5,777 nucleotides of DNA, taken from Rhizobium leguminosarum (GTDB taxonomy: Bacteria; Pseudomonadota; Alphaproteobacteria; Rhizobiales; Rhizobiaceae). The stretch spans positions 1 through 5,777 of the forward strand of contig NZ_LWBS01000040.1 in NCBI RefSeq assembly GCF_001652265.1. The letters are read 5' to 3'. Shown here piece after piece: positions 1-5,148 of the stretch (the stretch's first letter is position 1; each line of letters begins with the position of its first letter). The position numbers and the translations under genes are program-made. The notes under the pieces were generated by a model. It did no database searches. It saw only the letters and a list, made by a program, of their open reading frames with translations, and was not told where the DNA came from.

Positions 1-92
1 CGATCATCCGCATCAATCCAAGGCTAGCCGCAGGCCTAGACATAGATCCTCACATTCAGAGAAGTCGTATGTCCGAAATACCCTGCCCAGCA

Positions 93-461
93 TCAGCAGC
101 GCCAGATGGGGTCTCCTTGCCGCTTACACATAAGCAGCTTCAGTTCAACGTCAATCGGAACCTTCAAGCACCGACCGTTTCGGAGCAAGATCTCGACAAC
201 CGCTGGCCTCGGTAGCGTGGTAGACGCCTGGCTTACGCCCACCTCCTCGGTGATCTCAACCGGAAGGAACATCGCAGGTCGGTCAACATAGCTGAATGAC
301 TGCCGCCACAAGCGGATCTGCCCAGGATGAATGTCATGCCGGCGAGCCACATCACCAATGCGAGCGCCAGGTTCATCCGCCTCCGCCAATATCCTCAGTT
401 TCGCCTCGTCCGACCAGCGCCGTCTGCGCTCAGTACCGGACATGATCTCAATTCGAGCCAT
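93..461 (-). CDS. tnpA: IS66-family accessory protein TnpA (first ORF of the element)
   Basis: A small helix-turn-helix protein encoded at the start of IS66 elements and needed with TnpB for their transposition. The N-terminal half is typical: a basic segment (ERRRRWSDEAKLRIL) leads into an HTH with the IGDVARRHDIHPGQIRLWRQ pattern, about residues 30-50. The start chosen is the ATG at 461-459 (protein begins MARIEIMSG, 122 residues), because AAAGAGG lies five bases upstream; a longer version starting at 494 has only a TTG and adds eleven residues before this methionine. The C-terminal end after PIDVEL is basic and unlike usual TnpA ends, which tend to be leucine- and alanine-rich. No clear TnpB follows in the remaining 92 bases, so the 3' end may be altered or frameshifted. 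Confidence 0.85.
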   Translation of the reverse strand: MARIEIMSGTERRRRWSDEAKLRILAEADEPGARIGDVARRHDIHPGQIRLWRQSFSYVDRPAMFLPVEITEEVGVSQASTTLPRPAVVEILLRNGRCLKVPIDVELKLLMCKRQGDPIWRC

Positions 462-475
462 GAAACCTCTTTGAT

Positions 476-511
476 CTGGTATTAATGTCAGCACTAATGC
501 TGGTTCTAATG
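476..511. repeat. three tandem 12-base direct repeats in the tnpA leader
   Basis: Three contiguous units on the plus strand: CTGGTATTAATG (476-487), TCAGCACTAATG (488-499) and CTGGTTCTAATG (500-511). The first and third differ at two positions; all three end in TAATG. They sit 15-50 bases upstream of the tnpA start, where the IS promoter or a regulatory site would be expected. Their function is unknown. Confidence 0.6.
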
Positions 512-545
512 CCAGAACATCGCCTGATTTGCCCGATCAGCAAAA

Positions 546-565
546 ACCGTTCACCGGACGCTCAC
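546..565 (-). repeat. IS66 terminal inverted repeat (one copy)
   Basis: On the minus strand this begins GTGAGCGTCCGGTGAACGG, close to the GTAAGCG start known for IS66 elements. Its partner is outside the window, so the match rests on family resemblance only. Confidence 0.6.
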
Positions 566-791
566 AAAACTTCAATGGGGGAAATCACTGTAGCGCATGA
601 CATAAGGCATGGACTTAAAGCCAATCAGCAAATCAGGGCAGACGGCCTTCGGCGGACGGATGCCCAAGTTCGAGCGCGTTGCATGAAAAATGCAGTGGAT
701 AGGGTTGCCTCGTCCAAAGTCTGATCCATGCAACAGTGCTATGCTGGGTGCGTTTTCGCAGCGAGCCCAGGTCCTAGCCGGATGGATACCC
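566..791. other. 226-base gap between the transporter operon and IS66, no convincing gene
   Basis: Both strands contain open frames, but none has a good ribosome binding site or a recognisable protein. A minus-strand frame ending at 572 runs in from inside the transporter gene without a plausible start. An 8-base inverted repeat, GTTGCATG at 678-685 and CATGCAAC at 727-734, lies in the middle. GCAAATCAGG at 628-637 is the inverse of 523-532 inside the IS66 end. The segment may be the downstream flank of the operon or a decayed mobile-element remnant. Confidence 0.5.
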
Positions 792-809
792 TCAATTCTG
801 AGATTGAGG
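790..809 (-). other. stem-loop over the stop codon of the transporter gene
   Basis: CCTCAAT (790-796) and ATTGAGG (803-809) pair perfectly around a six-base loop and cover the TGA at 794-792. There is no run of U on the transcript's 3' side, so it does not look like a classic intrinsic terminator, although it could protect the 3' end of the mRNA. Confidence 0.4.
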
Positions 810-2972
810 CTCTGAGATGGCTCCAATTTGCGCCCGGCACAGAACGGCATAAGCGCCATTAGCGCTCAACAGTTCCGTGTGGCTTCCCTCCTCAATGATC
901 TTGCCCTTGTCTAGGACTACGATCTTGTTGGCCTTCCAAATAGTGCTCAGTCGGTGAGCGATGACGATGACAGTCAGGCCGGCCTGACGCACATCCTCAA
1001 CCACCTGTAGCACGAATTTCTCAGCGACTGAGTCTAGAGACGAGGTCGCTTCATCGAGGATCAGGATCTCCGGATCCCGGTAGAGAGCTCGAGCCAAGGC
1101 AAGGCGCTGCTTCTCGCCACCGGAGAGGCGTACACCGTTCTCGCCGAGACGGGTCTGAAGGCCGTTGGGCCAGCATTCGATTAGCTTTCGTAAGCCTACT
1201 TGATCGCATATTTGTAGGATCTTCGCGACGTCCGGATCGAATTCGCCAAGTGCGATATTCTCGATTACCGAGCTTGAGAAAACGTCGATTGATTGCGGCA
1301 CCGTTGCGATTACTTTGCGCAGGGAAATGGTCGAGAGATCCTGGAGGGCATAGGAGCCGATCCGGATACGGCCAGTCTCGAGTGGATACATATTTTGCAA
1401 CAGAGCCGCAATGGTGCTCTTGCCCGAGCCGCTTTCCCCCACCACCGCCGTCATCTCGCCCCGCCCGAAAGTGAGATTAAAGTTCCGGAAAAGTTCCGGC
1501 TGAGATCCATGGCGGAAAGTGACGTTTTCCATGCGTATATCACCAAGGTGGGACTTTGTGGCATCAATACCACCGCCGTTCGTCTCCTGATCCAGGTCGA
1601 AGATGTCAAACAAGCGATCCGCCGCGATAAAGGCGTCCTGAACTACCCTATTAGTGTGGATAAGACTGGCAATAGGCCCGGTCACGTAGCCGAGCAAAGC
1701 ATAGCATGAAAGTAGCTCGCCGGGGGTGAGGCCTTGATCGAGGGAGAGTGTCGTCCCAAACCACATCAGCACGACGGTAAACAGGGTCGACAGGAAGGTC
1801 GAGGCACTATCTCCAAAGATTGAAACCCGCGCAGACTTATAGACGGAGTGCAGCGTTTTGATGAAGCGGGTTTCGATGTTGAAGTTGGCGAATTTTTCGA
1901 CGCCGGAGGTTTTGATTGTAGAGACAGCTCCGAGCGACTCGACCAGCTGTGCCTCCAGCTCACCGGCATTTTCCATGATGGCGCGCTGGTGCTTCCGATT
2001 CATCCGGTTAGTGGCCAAATAGACCAAGAGGTATAGAGGGAGGGAGGCCGCCACGACTAAGGCGATCTTCCACGAATAGACAAAGATCAGCCCCAATGCG
2101 AACAGAGCCGTGTTTATATCGACGAACATGTTGATCGATACATCGTTCAAAAAGCTCCTGATCTTCGCCGCATCGTTCATCCGAGAAATGATGTCGCCCA
2201 TTCTCATGCTGTCGTAGAACTTCTGGGGCAGGTTTAGGACGTGACTGTAGTAGCCGAGGATCAGCGTGACATCGATCTTCTGCCCGGTTTGCAGGACGAG
2301 CAGGTTTCGTAGGAGATTGATCAGGACCTGCAACACCAGGATGAGCAGCATGGCGACACTCATCAGGTTGAGCAGGTTGCGGTTGCCCCCGGTGATCACA
2401 TGATCTACGATCTTCTGGACATAGATGGCTGTCGAGAGGCCAAGGATCGTCGTCACCAGCGCTCCGACGAGGGACTGCGCCATCACTGCCCTATGTGGCA
2501 CAAGCAGACTGGCGAAACGGACCAGGGGTGACGTGGTCTCATCGCGGCGCTTGAAGCCGTCGCCGGGAACCAAGAGCACCAGGACACCCGTCCATTGCGT
2601 CTTGAACTCCTCGTGCGACAGCTTGCGAATTTCGCCATAGGCTGGGTCCATGACCGTGACCGACCTTGCGTCGACCGATTGGATTACGACGAAGTGGTGC
2701 AGGACTTCCTTGACGACCACATGCGCGATAGTGGGCATCGGGATCTTGTACAGGCAATCGAAGCCACCCTTCACCGCCTTGGTGATGAAGCCTAGCTTCT
2801 CGGCCGCTTCCTTGAGACCTAGCACGGTGGTACCGGAGCAGTTGGTAGAGGCATATTGCCGGATGCGCGACAAAGGCAGCCTATAACCATAGGTCGCTGC
2901 GACAGAAGCAAGGCAGGCAGCGCCGCAATCCGTGTTGTCGCGTTGTTTGAACTTACTGACTTTTTTAGGCAT
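792..2972 (-). CDS. peptidase-containing ABC transporter (C39 protease + membrane domain + ATPase) for double-glycine peptides
   Basis: A bacteriocin exporter that cleaves the leader and pumps out the core at the inner membrane. The 726-residue length is normal for the family. Residues 1-~135 are a C39 peptidase with Gln10 (oxyanion hole), Cys16 in NTDCGAACL, His93 in HHFVVI and Asp109 in MDPAYG, so the catalytic set is complete. About residues 155-445 form the six-helix membrane domain. The ATPase has Walker A GESGSGKST (512-520), Q-loop Gln560, signature LSGGEKQ (616-622), Walker B ILILDE (636-641), D-loop SSLD and H-loop His673. I chose the ATG at 2972, preceded by GAGAAAG; a longer frame to 3167 only overlaps hlyD and adds low-complexity sequence before the C39 domain. 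It starts 29 bases after the hlyD stop, so the two genes are surely cotranscribed. The peptidase sequence reminds me of Bacteroidetes transporters; this needs a search. Confidence 0.95.
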   Translation of the reverse strand: MPKKVSKFKQRDNTDCGAACLASVAATYGYRLPLSRIRQYASTNCSGTTVLGLKEAAEKLGFITKAVKGGFDCLYKIPMPTIAHVVVKEVLHHFVVIQSVDARSVTVMDPAYGEIRKLSHEEFKTQWTGVLVLLVPGDGFKRRDETTSPLVRFASLLVPHRAVMAQSLVGALVTTILGLSTAIYVQKIVDHVITGGNRNLLNLMSVAMLLILVLQVLINLLRNLLVLQTGQKIDVTLILGYYSHVLNLPQKFYDSMRMGDIISRMNDAAKIRSFLNDVSINMFVDINTALFALGLIFVYSWKIALVVAASLPLYLLVYLATNRMNRKHQRAIMENAGELEAQLVESLGAVSTIKTSGVEKFANFNIETRFIKTLHSVYKSARVSIFGDSASTFLSTLFTVVLMWFGTTLSLDQGLTPGELLSCYALLGYVTGPIASLIHTNRVVQDAFIAADRLFDIFDLDQETNGGGIDATKSHLGDIRMENVTFRHGSQPELFRNFNLTFGRGEMTAVVGESGSGKSTIAALLQNMYPLETGRIRIGSYALQDLSTISLRKVIATVPQSIDVFSSSVIENIALGEFDPDVAKILQICDQVGLRKLIECWPNGLQTRLGENGVRLSGGEKQRLALARALYRDPEILILDEATSSLDSVAEKFVLQVVEDVRQAGLTVIVIAHRLSTIWKANKIVVLDKGKIIEEGSHTELLSANGAYAVLCRAQIGAISEPQSQN

Positions 2973-3001
2973 GACGCTTTCTCTGTTCGGTAAATCAAGA
3001 A

Positions 3002-4162
3002 TTAGTGGGCCGTCTTGAGCGGGTTGAGCCAATCGTCGATGCCGTGGTAGAGGAGTTGCAGGAGCGTGCGGTTGGCCACAAGAAAACGTGCCTGGATGGT
3101 CATGCCTTTCTTGAGGTAACCGATAGCCCCATTCTTGAGCGCAAGATGGCTGCGTGACAGCGTGCAACGGACCTTGTAGATCGGCCTGCCGTCAATGAGT
3201 GTGAAGTCCTGCGCCACTTCGAGCACTGTTGCTTCGATCAAGCCCCATTGATTATAGTTGAAGGAATCTACCTGAAGACGCACCGACTGGCCCGGCCGCA
3301 CCAAGCCAATGTCGTTGGGGGAGACGTAGATATCTGCCACCAGTTCGCCGCTCGGCGAGACCGAACCGACCGTTTGCCCTGCTTGGACGTAGCTGCCCGG
3401 GCTGAGGCCGGAGAATTGCTCAAGGGCGCCTGACACCGGAGCCCGGATGTGCGTCAGATCCAGTTCCTTCTCCGATTGACGTAAGTCGGCGGCGAGTTCT
3501 TTTAGGCGCAAGGTCGTGTCGAAGAGTTGCTGGCTCCATTCAGCGGATTTGCGCTTCACGAGAATCTCGCGCTGAACCTCAATGCTCTGGAGAGCGAAAG
3601 CCCTTTCGTCTACCGACTTCGCGGGCGCCGTAGCAAACGAAAGGAGTCGCTTAGCGCGCTCCAATTCCGCCGCCGCATTGCTACGGGAAAATTCGTTCTC
3701 ACGCAGAAGGTTGAGAAAATGCGCCTGTTCGGCCTTAACTGTTTCGGTGAGGAGGCGGACCGGGCCAATGGTGGTACCGGACGAGATCAGAGCTTTGAGG
3801 TCACTGGCAAGATCGCTCTTAGCGCGAATATCGGCTCTAAGAGCCACGAGCCTTTCTCCAACGACCTCATCATCGAGGGCGAGGATTTCCTGCCCTTCGG
3901 CGACCCGGTCGTTCTCAACAGCTAGGATGCGAGAAACGCGCCCGGAGAACGGCGCGACCAGGGGCGTCTTCTCGATGACAGGGCGGATTCTTCCGGGACT
4001 TTGAACAGAGACAGTTATGCTCACGAGTGGCAGCGACACCAATGCCGCAACCACCGAGAGCACCATCAACTTGTAAATGAGGAAAGAACGACCTGATCGC
4101 CGCGACAGTATGCTCTCTGCAGTGTAGCAGGCCATTTCAGGAGTAAGCTGGATATTGTTCAT
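3002..4162 (-). CDS. HlyD-family membrane fusion (periplasmic adaptor) protein of the bacteriocin exporter
   Basis: Periplasmic adaptor that would link the ABC transporter to a TolC-like outer-membrane channel. With the ATG at 4162 it has 386 residues: a short cytoplasmic N-terminus, one membrane helix at about 29-52, the first half of a lipoyl-like domain at about 66-97 (VAPFSGRVSRI), a long coiled-coil hairpin at about 100-236, the second lipoyl half at about 240-270 (IRAPVSGAL, then GSYVQAGQTVG), and a beta-barrel region to about 360. GGTGA lies eight bases before this ATG. An in-frame GTG at 4174 would add four residues, and its GTG overlaps the stop of a 33-codon ORF as GTGA, so coupled starting there is possible. 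The transporter gene follows after 29 bases. A degenerate copy of codons about 112-133 lies upstream at 4401-4463. Confidence 0.93.
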   Translation of the reverse strand: MNNIQLTPEMACYTAESILSRRSGRSFLIYKLMVLSVVAALVSLPLVSITVSVQSPGRIRPVIEKTPLVAPFSGRVSRILAVENDRVAEGQEILALDDEVVGERLVALRADIRAKSDLASDLKALISSGTTIGPVRLLTETVKAEQAHFLNLLRENEFSRSNAAAELERAKRLLSFATAPAKSVDERAFALQSIEVQREILVKRKSAEWSQQLFDTTLRLKELAADLRQSEKELDLTHIRAPVSGALEQFSGLSPGSYVQAGQTVGSVSPSGELVADIYVSPNDIGLVRPGQSVRLQVDSFNYNQWGLIEATVLEVAQDFTLIDGRPIYKVRCTLSRSHLALKNGAIGYLKKGMTIQARFLVANRTLLQLLYHGIDDWLNPLKTAH

Positions 4163-4170
4163 GCGCAGGG

Positions 4171-4272
4171 TCACCGCTCAAAAACATCGAAGTGTTTTGA
4201 TATATTTGCCAGAACCGATCCCATCATCCAACGAAAGTGCAGATGCTTGCTTCGTGATAATGCAAACAACAT
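4171..4272 (-). CDS. possible 33-residue leader ORF overlapping the hlyD start
   Basis: An ATG at 4272 opens 33 codons ending in a TGA at 4173-4171. That stop overlaps the GTG at 4174-4172, giving the GTGA arrangement seen in translationally coupled genes. The predicted peptide begins MLFALSRSK and ends HFDVFER; it has no signal peptide, no double-glycine leader and no family I recognise. No ribosome binding site is visible before its ATG, so it may be chance. If translated, it would act as a leader peptide for hlyD or be an unknown small basic protein. Confidence 0.15.
   Translation of the reverse strand: MLFALSRSKHLHFRWMMGSVLANISKHFDVFER
4178..4200. repeat. A/T-rich inverted repeat just upstream of hlyD
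   Basis: AAAACA (4181-4186) and TGTTTT (4193-4198) are perfect inverse repeats around TCGAAG. They extend to TCAAAAACA/TGTTTTGA with one bulged A. The repeat lies 16-38 bases before the hlyD ATG, so it could be an operator or an mRNA hairpin. Nothing identifies a regulator. Confidence 0.3.
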
Positions 4273-4298
4273 TCATAGTGTGACATTTCAGTCTTCAT
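4224..4298 (-). CDS. possible 24-residue Cys/His-rich peptide ORF
   Basis: An ATG at 4298, preceded by GAAGGTG with seven bases between, opens 24 codons to a TGA at 4226-4224. The peptide starts MKTEMSHYECC and contains three Cys and three His. It lies in the spacer between the bacteriocin and hlyD genes and overlaps the 33-codon ORF in another frame. I recognise no family. The ribosome binding site is its only support, and so short an ORF can easily arise by chance. Confidence 0.15.
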   Translation of the reverse strand: MKTEMSHYECCLHYHEASICTFVG

Positions 4299-4351
4299 CG
4301 TTTTACACCTTCAACTGATGCCTCAAACCTCATTTTCCGGCCGGATTGTTT

Positions 4352-4389
4352 CGGGTCAGTCAGGACCCGCAACAACCGCTGAGCAGCGG
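4352..4389 (-). other. two hairpins in the spacer between bacteriocin and hlyD
   Basis: CGGGTC/GACCCG (4352-4357 and 4364-4369, six-base loop) and CCGCTG/CAGCGG (4376-4381 and 4384-4389, two-base spacer). Neither is followed by a U run on the minus-strand transcript. With the hairpin at 4453-4472 they could reduce read-through or protect the 3' end of the precursor mRNA, so that more peptide than transporter is made; this is inferred from structure only. Confidence 0.35.
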
Positions 4390-4452
4390 AGCAAGCCGGT
4401 GCCGAACGAGATCAAGGCTTCGAGGCACCGGCAAAATCGCTCCAAGCGCGAA

Positions 4453-4472
4453 TTTCGGCTCTAGTGCCGAAA
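4453..4472 (-). other. stem-loop spanning the bacteriocin stop codon
   Basis: TTTCGGC (4453-4459) pairs with GCCGAAA (4466-4472) around a six-base loop; the TAG at 4463-4461 lies in and next to the loop. The transcript continues without a U run, so it is not a standard terminator. Confidence 0.4.
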
Positions 4473-4640
4473 GAGCCAATTGATTGCATAAGATATGCCG
4501 GTTATCGCGGCACATGCTACAGCTCCTCCGAGGAAGCCTGCTGCGGCAGCAACCACGAGCGGTGCAATTCCTCCGCAAGTTTTAGAAGCTTCGGCGCGAG
4601 TTAATTCAATCACACCATAAGATGAGATGTCAGTCGTCAT
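4461..4640 (-). CDS. double-glycine leader bacteriocin/microcin precursor (candidate class IIb-like)
   Basis: A 59-residue precursor of a secreted peptide, the likely cargo of the adjacent exporter. The leader is 24 residues. Counting from the cleavage site it has Gly at -1 and -2, Glu17 at -8, Thr14 at -11 and Leu13 at -12, the pattern recognised by C39 peptidases; the YGVIEL stretch resembles leaders of the lactobin A/cerein 7B type. Two positions are atypical: Ala at -7 and Thr at -4, where Leu and Ile/Met are usual, and Cys22 at -3. The predicted core starts IAPLVV, has 35 residues, is very hydrophobic, contains GFLGG (a GxxxG helix-packing motif), one Cys43, and ends NWLFRH. I chose the ATG at 4640, with GTGGA five bases upstream, because the leader then has family length. 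The same frame is open upstream to 4880 (see the next entry). The gene lies about 300 bases before hlyD. Confidence 0.8.
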   Translation of the reverse strand: MTTDISSYGVIELTRAEASKTCGGIAPLVVAAAAGFLGGAVACAAITGISYAINWLFRH

Positions 4641-4829
4641 GGTTTTCCACTTTCCAAATGCCCATAGGGCTGTTGCGATAGTCACTAAAGCTGCAAGACC
4701 GATGTCTCCTGGGAGCGTGAAGCTATTGCCTCCCTCCCAATGCGAGGGTTCTGTTTCGGTAATGCTATCACCATACGGCAGTCTCTCCCGATGAGGGTTT
4801 GCTCTTCCGCTTCTTTGGTGTTTGCACAA
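4641..4829 (-). other. in-frame upstream segment resembling a second double-glycine leader and core
   Basis: The bacteriocin frame stays open upstream. At 4775-4728 it reads YGDSITETEPSHWEGG, which aligns without gaps over the last twelve positions with the real leader (ITETEPSHWEGG against LTRAEASKTCGG): hydrophobic at -12, Thr at -11, Glu at -8, Ser at -6, Gly-Gly at -2/-1, plus Trp at the hydrophobic -4 position. A segment with one likely membrane helix follows (DIGLAALVTIATALWAFGKW) and joins the ATG at 4640 with no stop between. No ATG precedes it in frame; a TTG at 4829 would make a 122-residue product but lies about 21 bases from the nearest strong ribosome binding site. It could be a fused tandem precursor, a degraded second precursor, or chance. 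Confidence 0.3.
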
Positions 4830-4850
4830 ATACGGCTTGGTCGCCGCTGT

Positions 4851-4860
4851 CCTCCTTCCT
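4851..4860 (-). promoter_or_regulatory. strong Shine-Dalgarno-like sequence without a properly spaced start
   Basis: AGGAAGGAGG on the minus strand is the best ribosome-binding match in the region, but no ATG, GTG or TTG lies within 4-12 bases downstream. The nearest starts, TTG at 4829 and GTG at 4827, are more than 20 bases away. It may be a relic of a gene whose start was lost, or simply coding sequence. Confidence 0.25.
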
Positions 4861-4908
4861 CTGATGTCAATAACAGTCGTTTAGCCGGCCGGAGCATAAA
4901 TCTCGCCT

Positions 4909-5040
4909 TCAGCAATCCGCTGCTTGTCGGCCTTTTTTGCTTCCGCGCTGGTGCGCCAGCTCATCGTTAGACGCAACGATCTTACCGATTAAGATCCCAA
5001 GGATGTCCCCGTCGTTGGTCTCGCCGGCACAAGTCATCAT
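4909..5040 (-). CDS. possible small protein, 43 residues, unknown function
   Basis: Two ATG codons in a row (5040 and 5037) open 43 codons to a TGA at 4911-4909. The product begins MMTCAGETNDGD, then has a hydrophobic stretch ILGILIGKIVA (about residues 13-23) and a basic tail. No clear ribosome binding site precedes it. A run of six A in the coding strand (plus-strand T at 4933-4938) lies near the end; if it were one base shorter, the frame would switch to one ending EGEIYAPAG with a stop at 4881, giving 52 residues. I recognise no family and find no double-glycine leader. Lying upstream of the precursor, it could be a small immunity or regulatory protein, but nothing shows this. Confidence 0.3.
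   Translation of the reverse strand: MMTCAGETNDGDILGILIGKIVASNDELAHQRGSKKGRQAADC
4978..4996. repeat. 7-base inverted repeat upstream of the precursor gene
   Basis: GATCTTA (4978-4984) and TAAGATC (4990-4996) are perfect inverse copies around five bases. A neighbouring pair, ATCGTT at 4963-4968 and AACGAT at 4975-4980, overlaps it. They fall inside the possible 43-residue ORF, about 340 bases before the precursor ATG. They could be operator-like, but no promoter can be assigned. Confidence 0.25.
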
Positions 5041-5148
5041 TGGCGTCTGTATGTACTGAGTAGGTTCAGGTCCCGTGGAGGCTGGATGGAGCGTTCATGG
5101 AGGCAGCGTAAACTTAACGCAGTGAAAACAAGAGTAGCCGCCCGATTG

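Larger units (their letters stand above)
1..565 (-). mobile_element. IS66-family insertion sequence, one end plus tnpA; rest lies outside the window
   Basis: Read on the minus strand, the sequence from 565 downward starts GTGAGCGTCCGGTGAACGG, which resembles the GTAAGCG-type terminal inverted repeat of IS66 elements. It is followed by a leader of about 100 bases and then tnpA. The element continues past position 1, so the other end and the 8-base target duplication typical of the family cannot be checked; the bases next to the end (566-573) are aaaacttc. The end coordinate rests on recognising the repeat by eye and could be off by a few bases. It lies about 225 bases downstream of the transporter operon. 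Confidence 0.75.
4340..4472 (-). pseudogene. degenerate partial second copy of hlyD between the bacteriocin gene and hlyD
   Basis: Bases 4401-4463 align with 3776-3839 inside hlyD (codons about 112-133, the start of the coiled coil), with ten mismatches and one gap in 64 positions, about 83% identity counted by hand. On the minus strand RAEIRAWSDFAG corresponds to RADIRAKSDLAS, after which a one-base deletion breaks the frame. Weaker similarity continues to about 4340, where CCGAAACA and GGCCG reappear in the same order, interrupted by an insertion of about 25 bases. At the other end AGAGCCA recurs after an eight-base insertion, which places the bacteriocin stop codon inside the copied segment. 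It has the same orientation as hlyD. The divergence points to a remnant of a related transporter operon or an old duplication. Confidence 0.7.

Noticed and set aside
572..859. 95-residue minus-strand frame overlapping the transporter 3' end
   Set aside because: No ribosome binding site, overlaps the confident gene in another frame, and no recognisable domain.
1293..1709. Plus-strand open frames inside the transporter and hlyD (such as 1293-1709 and 3527-3925)
   Set aside because: Mirror-image frames of confident genes without their own ribosome binding sites or domains.
2973..3167. N-terminal extension of the ABC transporter of 65 residues
   Set aside because: It overlaps hlyD out of frame, has no domain, and the ATG at 2972 begins right at the normal C39 N-terminus with a ribosome binding site.
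4360..4578. 72-residue minus-strand frame overlapping the bacteriocin gene
   Set aside because: Arg/Cys-rich shadow reading of the precursor gene and the hlyD fragment.
4864..4869. TTGACA as a -35 promoter box upstream of the precursor
   Set aside because: No acceptable -10 sequence lies 16-18 bases downstream; the position is GCGGCG.
4685..4915. 76-residue minus-strand frame with an internal ATG at 4774 behind GGGAGAG
   Set aside because: Overlaps the leader-like frame, product is basic and low in structure, with no leader or family signal; the inner 29-codon ORF cannot be supported beyond its ribosome binding site.
4961..4980. CGTTAGACGCAACG as an integron attC-like site
   Set aside because: Only the short GTTAGAC core resembles attC; no paired R sites, no cassette structure and no integrase are visible.
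5037..5148. Long C-terminal tail of the acidic protein frame down to 5037
   Set aside because: Ser/Thr/Leu-rich composition typical of an out-of-frame reading; the other frame gives a better protein ending at 5149.
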